This document shows, in pieces, positions 12,225 to 23,522 of a stretch of DNA of 64,000 nucleotides. Source of the stretch: Clavibacter michiganensis subsp. insidiosus (lineage in GTDB: Bacteria; Actinomycetota; Actinomycetes; Actinomycetales; Microbacteriaceae); NCBI RefSeq assembly GCF_002240565.1, contig NZ_MZMO01000001.1:744001-808000 (forward strand), in the 5' to 3' direction. The first letter of the stretch is position 1. The number at the start of each line of letters is the position of its first letter. A program made the translations under genes and the position numbers. The notes beneath the pieces were generated by a model. The model was not told the origin of the DNA, did not search any database, and worked only from the letters and a program-made list of their open reading frames with translations.

Positions 12225-13985
12225 TCAGGACGCGGGGGCGGCGGGGGCGCTGGGCATGGAGGTCGTGGACGAGTCGGAGCTGGGGAGGAGGGGCAGGATC
12301 ACGCGGAAGGTGGCGCCGCCGCCCTCGGTCTCCACGACGTCGACCCTGCCGCGGTGCGCGGCGACGATGGCGGACACGATGGCCAGGCCGAGCCCGCTGC
12401 CGCCGGTCTCCCGGGTGCGGGACGTGTCGGCGCGCCAGAAGCGCTGGAAGATCTTCTCCCGGATCTGCGGAGGCACGCCGTCCCCGTGGTCGCGGACTTC
12501 GATGCGCGCCTCCCGTGCGGCCTCGTCGACGACGGTCGCCAGCTCGATCGGGCTGCCGGCGGGCGTGAAGCGCACGGCGTTGCCGATGAGGTTGGTCACC
12601 ACCTGCCGGATCTTGTTCTCCTCCGCCTGGACCATGGCGAACCCCTCCGCGGGGACGGGCGCGTCGTCGTCGTCGGGCCGGACCGGGGCGAGGGCGTCCG
12701 TCGCCGTCTCGCCGGGGCGGCGCGAGCGGCGGGCGCGGAACCGGGACAGGGTGGCGCCGGCGAAGGCGATGGGCCCGGTCGCGTCGTTGCCCGGCGTGCC
12801 CCCGGTGCCGCGCTGCGCGTCCGACGACTGCTCCTGCGTGGGCTCGAGGCCGTCGGTGTCGAGGGTCGGGCCGACGGGATTGACGAGCATCGGCGGGAGC
12901 GCCGTGACGGTGCGGGTCTGGGAGGAGGCCATCGCGTCGAGGGCGGCGTCGCGGGCGATGGGGTAGAGGTCGACAGGCGCGAGCTGCAGCGGCTTGGTCT
13001 CGTCCAGTCGCGCGAGCTCCAGGAGGTCCTCCACCAGCCCGCCCATGCGGATGGCCTCCTTCTCGATGCGCTCCATGGCCTGCGACACGTCCTCGGGCGT
13101 CTGCAGCGCCCCCATGCGGTACAGCTCGGCGTAGCCGCGAACCGAGACCAACGGCGTCCGGAGCTCGTGGCTGGCGTCGCCGACGAAGCGACGCATCTGG
13201 TCGATGGTCTTCGCGCGGTCGGCGAAGGCGCGGTCGATCCGGCTGAGCATCATGTTGAGGGAGCGGTTGAGACGGCCCACCTCGGTGTTCGGGGTCGCGC
13301 CTCCGAGGCGCTGGCTGAAGTCGCCGCCCGCGATGGCGGCCGCGGTGCGCTCGACCTCGCGGAGAGGGCCGAACGTGCTGGTCACCAGCATGCGGGTGAC
13401 CGCGGCGCCGAGCACGACGACGGCGAGGCCGAAGCTCGCGAAGATGACGATGTACGTGGCGACGAGGTCGTCGACCTGCTCGAGCGGGCGTGCGACGACG
13501 AGCGTCGAGTACTCCATCGCGTCCGGCGAGGCGTTCTGCGACACCCGGACGATGCCGTGCCACGCCTTCTTGTCCGAGTTGTCCGAGAAGACGACGATCT
13601 CGTTGTTGATCTGGGAGGCCCGGGCCAGGTCGAGGCCGAAGACGCGCGGGTGCTCCGCGGAGTCGCCCGTCCAGTTGTCGGCGAGGACGTCGCCCTGGGC
13701 GTCGAGGAGGACCACGAACCAGGCCGGATCCGCGGTGGCCACGTCGTCCTGCGTGAACGTGTCCGGCATCGTCGCGTCGGTGTTGAGCACCTTGGGGAGC
13801 TGCGTGATGGTCACCCGGAGCTGCGCGTCGAGCTGGCTCACCATCTGCTGGCGCAGCAGGTACATGGTGCCGGCACCGGACACGAGGAGGCCCAGCAGGA
13901 GCAGGAGCACCGTGACGCTCGTGATCTTGGTGCGCAGGGAGACGTTGTTCCACTTCTCCGACACGTAGTCGTGCACTGGTCGCAC
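12225..13985 (-). CDS. HAMP-domain sensor histidine kinase
   Basis: A 586-aa membrane kinase paired with the response regulator upstream. TM1 is at ~21-44, an extracytoplasmic sensor at ~45-176, TM2 at ~177-198 and HAMP at ~200-252. The H-box is DASHELRTPL with His273, the N-box is RQVVTNLIGNAVRFTP near 460-474, and the ATPase G boxes lie near the C-terminus. An unusual ~85-residue low-complexity insertion (~365-450, rich in Thr, Pro, Arg and Asp) separates DHp-side sequence from the N-box. The closest general type is the TrcS/MprB-like actinobacterial kinases; the stimulus is unknown. The start is GTG. Confidence 0.93.
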   Translation of the reverse strand: MRPVHDYVSEKWNNVSLRTKITSVTVLLLLLGLLVSGAGTMYLLRQQMVSQLDAQLRVTITQLPKVLNTDATMPDTFTQDDVATADPAWFVVLLDAQGDVLADNWTGDSAEHPRVFGLDLARASQINNEIVVFSDNSDKKAWHGIVRVSQNASPDAMEYSTLVVARPLEQVDDLVATYIVIFASFGLAVVVLGAAVTRMLVTSTFGPLREVERTAAAIAGGDFSQRLGGATPNTEVGRLNRSLNMMLSRIDRAFADRAKTIDQMRRFVGDASHELRTPLVSVRGYAELYRMGALQTPEDVSQAMERIEKEAIRMGGLVEDLLELARLDETKPLQLAPVDLYPIARDAALDAMASSQTRTVTALPPMLVNPVGPTLDTDGLEPTQEQSSDAQRGTGGTPGNDATGPIAFAGATLSRFRARRSRRPGETATDALAPVRPDDDDAPVPAEGFAMVQAEENKIRQVVTNLIGNAVRFTPAGSPIELATVVDEAAREARIEVRDHGDGVPPQIREKIFQRFWRADTSRTRETGGSGLGLAIVSAIVAAHRGRVDVVETEGGGATFRVILPLLPSSDSSTTSMPSAPAAPAS

Positions 13986-14039
13986 CTCGTGTTCCTGTCT
14001 CGCTGACCTGAGTCACGAGGATAGGCGACGCAGCATGTA

Positions 14040-14076
14040 CGAACGGCCGAGCGCTCGCCGAGCGTCCGGCCGTTCG
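14040..14076 (-). terminator. hairpin between response regulator and kinase genes
   Basis: CGAACGGCCG and CGGCCGTTCG form a 10-bp stem, extended by an imperfect inner stem. It lies inside the 123-nt gap between the regulator stop and the kinase start, where it would attenuate read-through or stabilise the upstream message. Confidence 0.5.
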
Positions 14077-14108
14077 CATGGAGCGGACCCCTCAGGGGCC
14101 TTGGAGGG

Positions 14109-14801
14109 TCAGGACTTGGCGGCCTTGAGCATGTAGCCGAAGCCGCGCTTGGTCTGGATGACGGGCTCCGAGGAGTGCTGGTCGAGCTTGCGGCGCAGGT
14201 AGGAGATGTAGGACTCGACGATGCCCGCGTCGCCGTTGAAGTCGTACTCCCACACGTGATCGAGGATCTGGGCCTTCGACAGGACGCGGTTGGGGTTGAG
14301 CATGAGGTAGCGCAGGAGCTTGAACTCGGTGGGGCTCAGCTCGATGGGCTCCTCGCCGACGAGGACCTCGTGCGTGTCCTGGTCCATCGTGAGCTCGCCG
14401 GCGCGGATGATCGCGTCCTCGTCCGCGTGCATCGTGCGGCGGAGGATCGCCTTGATGCGCGCCACGATCTCGTCGAGGCTGAACGGCTTGGTGACGTAGT
14501 CGTCGCCGCCGACGGTGAGGCCCGTGATCTTGTCCTCGGTATCGTCCTTCGCCGTGAGGAAGAGGATGGGCGCCGTGTAGCCGGCGGCGCGGAGGCGCTT
14601 GGTGACGCCGAAGCCGTTCATGTCCGGCAGCATCACGTCGAGGATGATGAGGTCGGGCTCCTCCTCGAGGACGGCCGAGATGGCCTGGGCGCCGTTGCCG
14701 ACGGCACGGACCGCGAACCCGGCGAACCGGAGGCTCGTGGTCAGCAGGTCGCGGATGTTGGGTTCGTCATCGACGATAAGGATCTTCGGGCCATCGCTCA
14801 T
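14109..14801 (-). CDS. OmpR/PhoB-type response regulator (TrcR-like)
   Basis: A 230-aa two-domain regulator. The receiver domain has VDDEPN acidic residues, phosphoacceptor Asp in IILDVMLPDMNG near residue 55, Thr in FLTAKDD and Lys in YVTKPFS. The C-terminal winged helix includes ELSPTEFKLLRYL and YISYLRRKLD, ending TKRGFGYML. The ATG at 14801 is preferred because homologues start MSDGPKILIVDDE; an upstream in-frame start adds unrelated residues. It precedes its histidine kinase with a 123-nt hairpin-containing gap. Confidence 0.94.
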   Translation of the reverse strand: MSDGPKILIVDDEPNIRDLLTTSLRFAGFAVRAVGNGAQAISAVLEEEPDLIILDVMLPDMNGFGVTKRLRAAGYTAPILFLTAKDDTEDKITGLTVGGDDYVTKPFSLDEIVARIKAILRRTMHADEDAIIRAGELTMDQDTHEVLVGEEPIELSPTEFKLLRYLMLNPNRVLSKAQILDHVWEYDFNGDAGIVESYISYLRRKLDQHSSEPVIQTKRGFGYMLKAAKS

Positions 14802-14877
14802 GGGATGAAGTATCTGCGCGCTCGCTGGGAGCCACCTGGACACGCGGGGCGTGCTGTGGCGAGCGTCCGGTCGAGGG

Positions 14878-16518
14878 TCAGGCCGCGATGCCGGCCGCGT
14901 CGAGGATCGTGTAGCTGTAGCCCTGCTCGGCGAGGAAGCGCTGGCGGTTCTGCGCGAAGTCCTGGTCGACGGTGTCGCGGGAGACGAGCGTGTAGAAGCT
15001 GGCGGAAAGGCCCGACGCCTCGGGTCGGAGCAGGCGCCCGAGGCGCTGCGCCTCCTCCTGGCGGGATCCGAACGAGCCGGACACCTGGATGGCCACCGTG
15101 GCGTCGGGCAGGTCCACCGAGAAGTTCGCGACCTTGCTGACCACGAGCACCCGCTCCGTGCCGTCGCGGAACGCCTGGTAGAGCCGCTCGCGCTCGGCCA
15201 CGGGCGTCGCGCCAGTGAGCTTCGGCGCGCCCAGCGCCTCCGCGAGCTCGTCGATCTGCTCCAGGTACTGGCCGATGACGAGGATGCTCTCGCCGCTGTG
15301 CCGCTCGACCAGCGCGCGCGCCACGTCGAGCTTGGCGGGCGCCGTGGCGGCGAGGCGGTAGCGCTCGTCGTCCGCGGCGGCGGCGTAGACGAGGCGCTCG
15401 TCGTCGGGGAGGTCGATGCGCACCTCGAAGCACTCGGCGGGGGAGATGAAGCCCTGGGCCTCGATCTCCTTCCACGGCGCGTCGAACCGCTTCGGGCCGA
15501 TGAGGCTGAAGACGTCGCCCTCGCGACCGTCCTCGCGCACGAGCGTGGCCGTGAGGCCGAGGCGGCGGCGGGCCTGGAGGTCCGCGGTCAGCTTGAAGAC
15601 GGGAGCGGGCAGCAGGTGCACCTCGTCGTAGACGACGAGGCCCCAGTCGAGCGCGTCGAGGAGCGCGAGGTGGGCGTACTCGCCCTTCCTCTTGGCGGTG
15701 AGGATCTGGTACGTCGCGATGGTGACGGGCTTGACCTCGCGGGACTGGCCCGAGTACTCGCCGATCTCGTCCTCGGTGAGCGTGGTGCGCTTCAGCAGCT
15801 CGGAGCGCCACTGACGCGCCGACACCGTGTTCGTGACGAGGATCAGGGTGGTCGTCTTGGCGCGGGCCATGGCGGCGGCGCCGACGAGCGTCTTGCCGGC
15901 GCCGCAGGGGAGGACGACGACTCCGGATCCGCCGTCGAGGAAGTGGTCGACCGCGTCCGTCTGGTAGCCGCGCAGGGTCCAGCCGTCCTCCACGAGCGCC
16001 ATGTCGTGGGGCGTGCCGGGCGTGTAGCCGGCGAGGTCCTCGGCGGGCCAGCCGATCTTCACGAGCTCCTGCTTGAGCTGGCCGCGCGCCCAGGCCTGCA
16101 CGCGGTAGGTCGTCGCGTCGACGCGCTCGGTGAGCAGCGGCGCGATGCGGCGGGAGCTCGCGACCTCCGACAGGACCGCGGACTCGGTGCTCGAGATCTG
16201 CAGCCCGCCGTCGGCGTCGCGCCCGATGACGAGGCGGCCGTAGCGGCCGACGGTGTCCTTCACGTCCACCGTGACCGACTGCGGCACGGGGAACCGGGAG
16301 TAGCGCTCGAGGGTCGCGAGCATGTCCTCGGCCGCGTGGCCGGCGGCGCGCGCGTTCCAGAGGCCGAGCCGGGTGATCCGGTACGTGTGGATGTGCTCGG
16401 GCGCGCGCTCCAGCTCGGCGAAGACGGCGAGGTCGTGTCGCGCGTCCTCCGCGTCCGCGTGGGCCACCTCGAGGAGGACGGTGCGGTCGCTCTGGACGAT
16501 GAGGGGGCCGTCGGGCAT
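14878..16518 (-). CDS. XPB-like SF2 DNA helicase
   Basis: A 546-aa DEAH-type helicase of the XPB/Ssl2 family found in actinobacteria. An N-terminal helicase-associated domain (~1-90) is followed by a DNA-damage-recognition-like region and two RecA domains: motif I LPCGAGKTLVG, motif II DEVHLLP, motif III GLTATLVRED and motif VI QRLGRLLRPE. It probably works in DNA repair or transcription-coupled strand opening, by homology. The ATG at 16518 is set by a TAGGCT promoter seven bases upstream and by the family start (MPDGPLIVQSD). The 628-aa partner gene lies immediately upstream on the same strand. Confidence 0.93.
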   Translation of the reverse strand: MPDGPLIVQSDRTVLLEVAHADAEDARHDLAVFAELERAPEHIHTYRITRLGLWNARAAGHAAEDMLATLERYSRFPVPQSVTVDVKDTVGRYGRLVIGRDADGGLQISSTESAVLSEVASSRRIAPLLTERVDATTYRVQAWARGQLKQELVKIGWPAEDLAGYTPGTPHDMALVEDGWTLRGYQTDAVDHFLDGGSGVVVLPCGAGKTLVGAAAMARAKTTTLILVTNTVSARQWRSELLKRTTLTEDEIGEYSGQSREVKPVTIATYQILTAKRKGEYAHLALLDALDWGLVVYDEVHLLPAPVFKLTADLQARRRLGLTATLVREDGREGDVFSLIGPKRFDAPWKEIEAQGFISPAECFEVRIDLPDDERLVYAAAADDERYRLAATAPAKLDVARALVERHSGESILVIGQYLEQIDELAEALGAPKLTGATPVAERERLYQAFRDGTERVLVVSKVANFSVDLPDATVAIQVSGSFGSRQEEAQRLGRLLRPEASGLSASFYTLVSRDTVDQDFAQNRQRFLAEQGYSYTILDAAGIAA

Positions 16519-16525
16519 GCCCGCC

Positions 16526-16531
16526 AGCCTA
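16526..16531 (-). promoter_or_regulatory. -10 element TAGGCT of a leaderless mRNA (XPB helicase)
   Basis: TAGGCT is seven bases before the ATG at 16518, between the helicase and its upstream partner gene. Confidence 0.55.
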
Positions 16532-16538
16532 GGCGCGC

Positions 16539-18425
16539 TCACGCGGTCGCCGGTCCGGGGGAGATCGCCAGGATGCTCGAGAGGGGGAGGGTGCGCTCGA
16601 CGTCGGCGACCCGGTCGCGGGCGCGCAGGCGTCCGCCGGCGACGCTGGAGGGCTCGAGCACGTGATCCACCTCGCGGCCGTCCGGCATGCGCACGCGGAC
16701 GCGGAGCGCGGCCTTGGCGCGGATCGCCACCTCGAGCTGGCGCGTGGTCCACGCCGCTCCGTCGTCGGGGCCGTCGGCCGCGCGGACGCGGGCGACGAGG
16801 GCGTCGGCGGCATCGGGCTCGGGCTCCGCGACAGCGTGCGGGGCCGGGGCGGTCCGTCCCGCCGGTGCGATGCGGCGTCCCCGATCGTCCTCGCGGACGG
16901 GGGCGAGCCGGGCGGCCGCGAGCGCGCGCTCGACGGCGTCGGGCGATGCGGCCGACGTGAGCACCGCGTCGCCCGCGCGCACGAGCCGCAGCGGCGCGAG
17001 GTCGCGGTCGACGAGGAGGGTGGCGAGCAGCGGCCCGTCCTCGGAGACGATCGCGGTCCGGGCGTCCGGGACCGCGTCGGAGGGCGACGCCGGACGCACG
17101 CGGAGGCGGCCGAAGCGGGCGGCGGCCTCGTCGATGAGGTAGGCGAGGGGCTGGGGGATGCCGGTCAGCGAGACGTCCGCCAGGAGGGCGCGGATGGCGT
17201 CCGGCGTCCCGCCGGACGCGAGGGCGCGCGTGACGGATGCGGCGGAGATCCGGTAGGTCGCGGCGAGCCCCCGGCCCTCCGCGTCGGCGACCTCGAGCAG
17301 GCGCGATTCGACCGCGGGGTCGAGCGGGCCGGGGGAGACGACGGTGAGGTCGTGCTGCAGGTAGACCCGGTCGACCTCGGCGGGCAGGTGCGGCGCGAGC
17401 GCGGCGGAGGCGGCTCCGGGTCCCGTCATGAGGAGGGCGCGGCCCGCGGAGCTCGGGACGTCGCCCGTCGTGATCCCGAGGAGGCCGGCGTCGCGCGTGA
17501 ACGCGGTGATGCGCTCGCCGATCCACGCGGATCCGCCGGGGAAGCGCCAGAGGACGCTGTCGACGAGCCCCGCTCCCCACGACGCGTCGGCGCGCTCGGC
17601 GAGGATCCCGCGTGTCGTCGGTGCCAGCGCGTCCAGCCAGGCGGCGGCGAGGGCCTCCCATCGTCCGGCGGTCGGTCGCGCGGACCACGCGGCCGCCGTC
17701 GCGGCCGTCGACCAGGTGCGGCCGGACCGCGCCACGAGCCCCGCGCGCTCGGCGAGGGACAGGTGGGTGGGGACGTCGTCGAGGTCGGTGCCGAGCGCGG
17801 CAGCCAGCCGACGCGCGTCGGGCAGGGACATGCCGCCGCGGCTCAGCTCGCGCGCCGGCTCGCGGTCCAGCTCCTCGATGAGGGCGGCGACGGCCACCAC
17901 CGAGCGGAAGGCGCTCTCGCCCGCCCTCCGGTCGACCTCCTCGGGGTCGACGCGCGGGACGGCGGCGAGCGGCGCGGGAGGGGCGAGGCGGGCCAGCTCG
18001 TCCGCCCCCGGGAGGCCGGCCGCTGGCCAGGCGGAGAGGGCGGCCGCGACCTCCGGATGCGTCGTGATGCCCGCGTCGTCGACGACGGCGAGGAGCGTGT
18101 CCGCGGCGCGGTGGGCGGCGTCCGCCAGACCTGCCGGATCCAGCGGGTCCTCGCCCGAGCGGCGGGACAGCGCGTCGCGGACTGCGCCCAGTCCGACGGG
18201 CTGCGCGGTCGCCCCCTCCTCGGCGGCGACCGCGAGGACGGCCAGCGCCGCGCGATCGAGCTGCTCCAGGGCCCGCGCGACGGCCTCCGGGGCGAGCAGC
18301 GCGTCCGCGAGGTCGAAGAGGTCGGCGATGCGCGCGGCGTCGATGCCGCGGTCGCGGACCAGGGCGGCGAGCGTCGTGTCGTCGAGCGCGCGGAGTCGGG
18401 CCGCGAGCACGAGGGCGTCGGTCAT
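16539..18425 (-). CDS. helicase-associated protein (XPB/Ssl2 C-terminal-like domain)
   Basis: A 628-aa protein that accompanies the XPB-like helicase in actinobacteria. It is Ala/Leu/Arg-rich with winged-helix-like segments in the first half. A helicase-conserved C-terminal (Helicase_C_3) domain lies around residues 350-460 (VYLQHDLTVVSPGPLDPA, LATYRISAASV, GIPQPLAYLIDE). There is no Walker motif, so it is not itself a motor. It likely acts as a partner or loader for the adjacent helicase. An 18-nt gap separates it from the upstream small membrane gene's stop region, which suggests co-transcription with that gene. Confidence 0.85.
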   Translation of the reverse strand: MTDALVLAARLRALDDTTLAALVRDRGIDAARIADLFDLADALLAPEAVARALEQLDRAALAVLAVAAEEGATAQPVGLGAVRDALSRRSGEDPLDPAGLADAAHRAADTLLAVVDDAGITTHPEVAAALSAWPAAGLPGADELARLAPPAPLAAVPRVDPEEVDRRAGESAFRSVVAVAALIEELDREPARELSRGGMSLPDARRLAAALGTDLDDVPTHLSLAERAGLVARSGRTWSTAATAAAWSARPTAGRWEALAAAWLDALAPTTRGILAERADASWGAGLVDSVLWRFPGGSAWIGERITAFTRDAGLLGITTGDVPSSAGRALLMTGPGAASAALAPHLPAEVDRVYLQHDLTVVSPGPLDPAVESRLLEVADAEGRGLAATYRISAASVTRALASGGTPDAIRALLADVSLTGIPQPLAYLIDEAAARFGRLRVRPASPSDAVPDARTAIVSEDGPLLATLLVDRDLAPLRLVRAGDAVLTSAASPDAVERALAAARLAPVREDDRGRRIAPAGRTAPAPHAVAEPEPDAADALVARVRAADGPDDGAAWTTRQLEVAIRAKAALRVRVRMPDGREVDHVLEPSSVAGGRLRARDRVADVERTLPLSSILAISPGPATA

Positions 18426-18435
18426 GGTCGTCCCG

Positions 18436-18705
18436 CTAGCGGGACGTGCCGTCCATGCGACGTCGGCGCCGGACGCTGATGATGAGGATCGCGATGAAGA
18501 GGAGCGCGGCGATGGGGATCCCCACGGCCGGCAGCAGCAGGATGACCTGCCACAGGGGGGTGCTGTACTGCGACGCGTCGACCGCGATGAGCGGCGCCAG
18601 CAGGATCGCGAGGATGCTCAGCACGGCGACCAGGAGGATGCCGGCGAGCATGTAGGCGAGGACGCGCTCGGCCCGGCCCTCGCTCGGTGCGGTCTCGGAT
18701 GCCAT
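18436..18705 (-). CDS. small membrane protein with two transmembrane helices
   Basis: An 89-aa protein with TM1 at ~17-42 (VLAYMLAGILLVAVLSILAILLAPL) and TM2 at ~52-78, ending in RRRRRMDG. No known family is recognised. The start is supported by TAGTCT-gagggg-ATG, a leaderless promoter form. Its stop is 10 nt from the start of the helicase partner gene, so they are probably one transcript. Confidence 0.75.
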   Translation of the reverse strand: MASETAPSEGRAERVLAYMLAGILLVAVLSILAILLAPLIAVDASQYSTPLWQVILLLPAVGIPIAALLFIAILIISVRRRRRMDGTSR

Positions 18706-18711
18706 CCCCTC

Positions 18712-18717
18712 AGACTA
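18712..18717 (-). promoter_or_regulatory. -10 element TAGTCT of a leaderless mRNA (small membrane protein)
   Basis: TAGTCT, then gagggg, then ATG at 18705; the same gagggg spacer occurs before two other leaderless genes in the window. Confidence 0.6.
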
Positions 18718-18861
18718 CGCCGTGGCCTGCGCCCGGGCGCGTCGTGCGGGGCCGCGGGCACCGGTCGAGCCCCGCCGACACGGGCCCGGGCGGGGCCCGG
18801 CGAATAGACTGGACCGCCAATCAGCACATCGAGCCCCTCCGGGGCGAGGGAAGAGGATCGC

Positions 18862-19237
18862 ATGCCCACCGGCAAGGTGAAGTTCTACGACGAGGACAAG
18901 GGGTTCGGGTTCATCAGCTCGGACGACGGCCAGGAGGTATTCCTGCACGCGTCGGCCCTGCCCTCGGGCGTCGCCGGCGTGAAGGCCGGCACCCGGCTCG
19001 AGTTCGGCATCGCGGACGGCAAGCGCGGCGCGCAGGCCCTCTCCGCGCGGATCCTCGACGCCCCGCCCTCGCTCGCCCGCATGTCCCGCAAGCCCGCCGA
19101 CGACATGGCCGTCATCGTCGAGGACCTCGTGAAGGTGCTCGACGGCATCGGCACCGGCCTGAAGCGGGGCCGCTACCCCGAGGCGGCGCACGGCCGGAAG
19201 ATCGCGGCGCTGCTGCGCCGGGTCGCGGAGGAGCTCG

Positions 19238-19245
<8 letters not shown>
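18862..19245 (+). CDS. cold-shock domain protein with C-terminal extension
   Basis: A 127-aa protein. Residues 1-65 are a cold-shock domain (VKFYDEDKGFGFISSDDG with RNP1 KGFGFI, and VFLHASAL as RNP2). Residues ~70-127 are a helical extension (DDMAVIVEDLVKVLDGIG) seen in the long actinobacterial Csp type. It is likely an RNA chaperone. The promoter -10 is TAGACT at 18805-18810 and AGAGG precedes the ATG. The downstream DUF3027 gene overlaps it by 8 nt; this gene pair is conserved in actinobacteria. Confidence 0.92.
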
Positions 19246-19918
<673 letters not shown>

Positions 19919-19932
19919 TCCGCATCCCGCAT

Positions 19933-19972
19933 GACGACGGCGGCGGCCCCCGAGGGGACCGCCGCCGTCGTC
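19933..19972. terminator. bidirectional terminator between DUF3027 and serC
   Basis: GACGACGGCGGCGG and CCGCCGCCGTCGTC form a 14-bp stem, extended by CCCC/GGGG with a bulged A. It lies between convergent genes. Confidence 0.8.
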
Positions 19973-19990
19973 GTCTCCGGGAGGGCCGGG

Positions 19991-21997
<2,007 letters not shown>

Positions 21998-22145
21998 TCA
22001 CCGGGGGTTCTGTCCCGCATCCGTCGTGAGGATGACGTCTGCCGTTATGGATTCGTTAGAAATATGGTCCCTCAGGATGACAAACGGGTGCGCGTCCCTT
22101 ACTCTCGAACAGGTCCGACCGACCACCACAGAGGTTCCGGGCCTG

Positions 22146-22177
22146 ATGCAGGGCGTCTCGACACCCGTCCCCTGCAT
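22146..22177 (+). other. hairpin in the long leader of the NlpC/P60 gene
   Basis: ATGCAGGG and CCCTGCAT flank a 16-base loop in a ~200-nt gene-free leader. Secreted NlpC/P60 genes in actinobacteria often carry c-di-AMP (ydaO) riboswitches. I cannot align this leader convincingly to that consensus, so only the hairpin is claimed. Confidence 0.3.
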
Positions 22178-22216
22178 GAGTACCCCTCGACGACCTTGGA
22201 GGGACGGGGCGCCAGC

Positions 22217-23164
22217 ATGTCCGGCGTCGAGACGCAGGAGGTTGACAACTTGGCCCATGGTGACATCAGCGGTTCCGTCGGGAACGCGTCCGACCCGACC
22301 CGACCGCCCGCACCCGGGATGGATCGCCTGCCCACTCGCCGCGAGCTCCGCGCCGCCGAGAGCGCGAAGGCCGTCCGCCCGCGTCGCGACTCCGCGACCC
22401 GCACGCTCCAGGCTCCCGCGCCCCGCCTGACCCCGGCCCCCGTGCCGGCCGGTCGGTCGCGCCGCACCAAGGCCGCCAACGCGGTCGTGATGACCTTCGT
22501 CACCGGCCTCGTCGGCGTCATGGCGATCCCGGCGTACGCCGTCGGATCCTCGCTCGAGCACACCTCGTCCGCCGAGGGCGCCTCGCTGCAGGACTACACG
22601 GCCGCCAACGCGCAGGTCGTCACCGCCGACAACGCGTCCTCCGCGCCGGTCGAGGAGGAGAGCTTCACCGCCACCTCCGTCGCCGACCTCAACGCGCAGA
22701 AGGCGGCCGCCGCGCGCGCCGCCCTCGCCGAGCAGCGCCGCACCCAGCTCGCCTCCTCGGCCACGAGCTACACGGGCGCGTCCCCGTCCCAGCCCGCGCA
22801 GAACCCGATCTACCCGGGCACCTCGGCTACCGGCGTCGCCGCCGTCGCCCGTCAGTACCTCGGCGTGCCCTACGTCTTCGGCGGCAACACCCCCGTCGGC
22901 TTCGACTGCTCGGGCCTCGTCCAGTACGTCTTCGCGCAGTTCGGCCTCAACCTCGCGCACTCGGTGCGGGCGCAGGACGCGGCTGGCTTCACGGTCCCGG
23001 CCTCCGAGGCCCGTGCCGGCGACATCGTGGTGTGGAACGACGGCAGCCACGACGGCATCTACACCGGCAACGGCATCATGATCGACGCGCCGAAGCCCGG
23101 CGACTACGTCAAGGAGCGCCCGGTCTGGAGCTCCAACGTGCACTACGTCCGCCTCCTGGGCTGA
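22217..23164 (+). CDS. secreted NlpC/P60 cell-wall peptidase
   Basis: A 315-aa protein. A long basic N-terminal region precedes a signal-type hydrophobic stretch at ~85-108 (AVVMTFVTGLVGVMAIPAYA), a Ser/Ala/Gln-rich linker, then a C-terminal NlpC/P60 domain from ~200. The catalytic Cys is in FDCSGLVQYVF, His in SHDGIYTGNG and the third polar residue just after. It would cleave peptidoglycan stem peptides outside the cell, as RipA-like enzymes do. The ATG at 22217 is chosen with GGAGGGA upstream; the spacing is loose. A terminator follows directly. Confidence 0.9.
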   Translation: MSGVETQEVDNLAHGDISGSVGNASDPTRPPAPGMDRLPTRRELRAAESAKAVRPRRDSATRTLQAPAPRLTPAPVPAGRSRRTKAANAVVMTFVTGLVGVMAIPAYAVGSSLEHTSSAEGASLQDYTAANAQVVTADNASSAPVEEESFTATSVADLNAQKAAAARAALAEQRRTQLASSATSYTGASPSQPAQNPIYPGTSATGVAAVARQYLGVPYVFGGNTPVGFDCSGLVQYVFAQFGLNLAHSVRAQDAAGFTVPASEARAGDIVVWNDGSHDGIYTGNGIMIDAPKPGDYVKERPVWSSNVHYVRLLG

Positions 23165-23185
23165 CGACCGGCACGAGATCGACCG

Positions 23186-23229
23186 GGAGGCCGGCGGCAC
23201 GCACCCTGTGGGATGCGCCGCCGGCCTCC
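23186..23229 (+). terminator. terminator hairpin after the NlpC/P60 gene
   Basis: A perfect 13-bp stem GGAGGCCGGCGGC/GCCGCCGGCCTCC with an 18-base loop begins 22 nt after the stop. Confidence 0.8.
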
Positions 23230-23306
23230 TGCGTTCCCCGGGACAAACGGGGGACGCTGGGCTACCCTGTCCGGTGAGACGTCCCTCGACCCGCCCGGGA
23301 GCCCCG

Positions 23307-23420
23307 ATGACCACCGCACCTGACATCCGCACCATGGATGCGCACGTGCGCCACGGACATCGGCACCATCCCCGGGCGGGCAGTCACCTGGTCCACCCGA
23401 GCGGTCACCCGCTCTCCTAG
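23307..23420 (+). CDS. short His-rich ORF, possible leader peptide
   Basis: A 37-codon frame starting ATG at 23307 with GGGAG five bases upstream. Eight of its last 25 codons are His (HVRHGHRHH, SHLVHPSGH). The TAG stop abuts a 13-14-bp terminator-like hairpin (23421-23450), and the HNH nuclease start follows 73 nt later. Such a layout resembles transcription-attenuation leaders that sense a charged tRNA, here tRNA-His, but no histidine gene is downstream. It may instead be a small protein or a chance frame. Confidence 0.4.
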   Translation: MTTAPDIRTMDAHVRHGHRHHPRAGSHLVHPSGHPLS

Positions 23421-23450
23421 AAGGCATCGCCGAGCACTCGGCGGTGCCTT
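23421..23450 (+). terminator. terminator-like hairpin after the His-rich ORF
   Basis: AAGGCATCGCCGAG and CTCGGCGGTGCCTT pair over 14 positions with one GT pair and a very short loop, directly after the stop codon. It lies within the leader of the HNH gene and could act as an attenuator. Confidence 0.6.
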
Positions 23451-23522
23451 CGCGTGTTCCCGGGGGCGGGACGCCTCATTCGGATTCCTGGAAGCCGTCC
23501 AGGCCGGTCTGAGAGGGATGTC

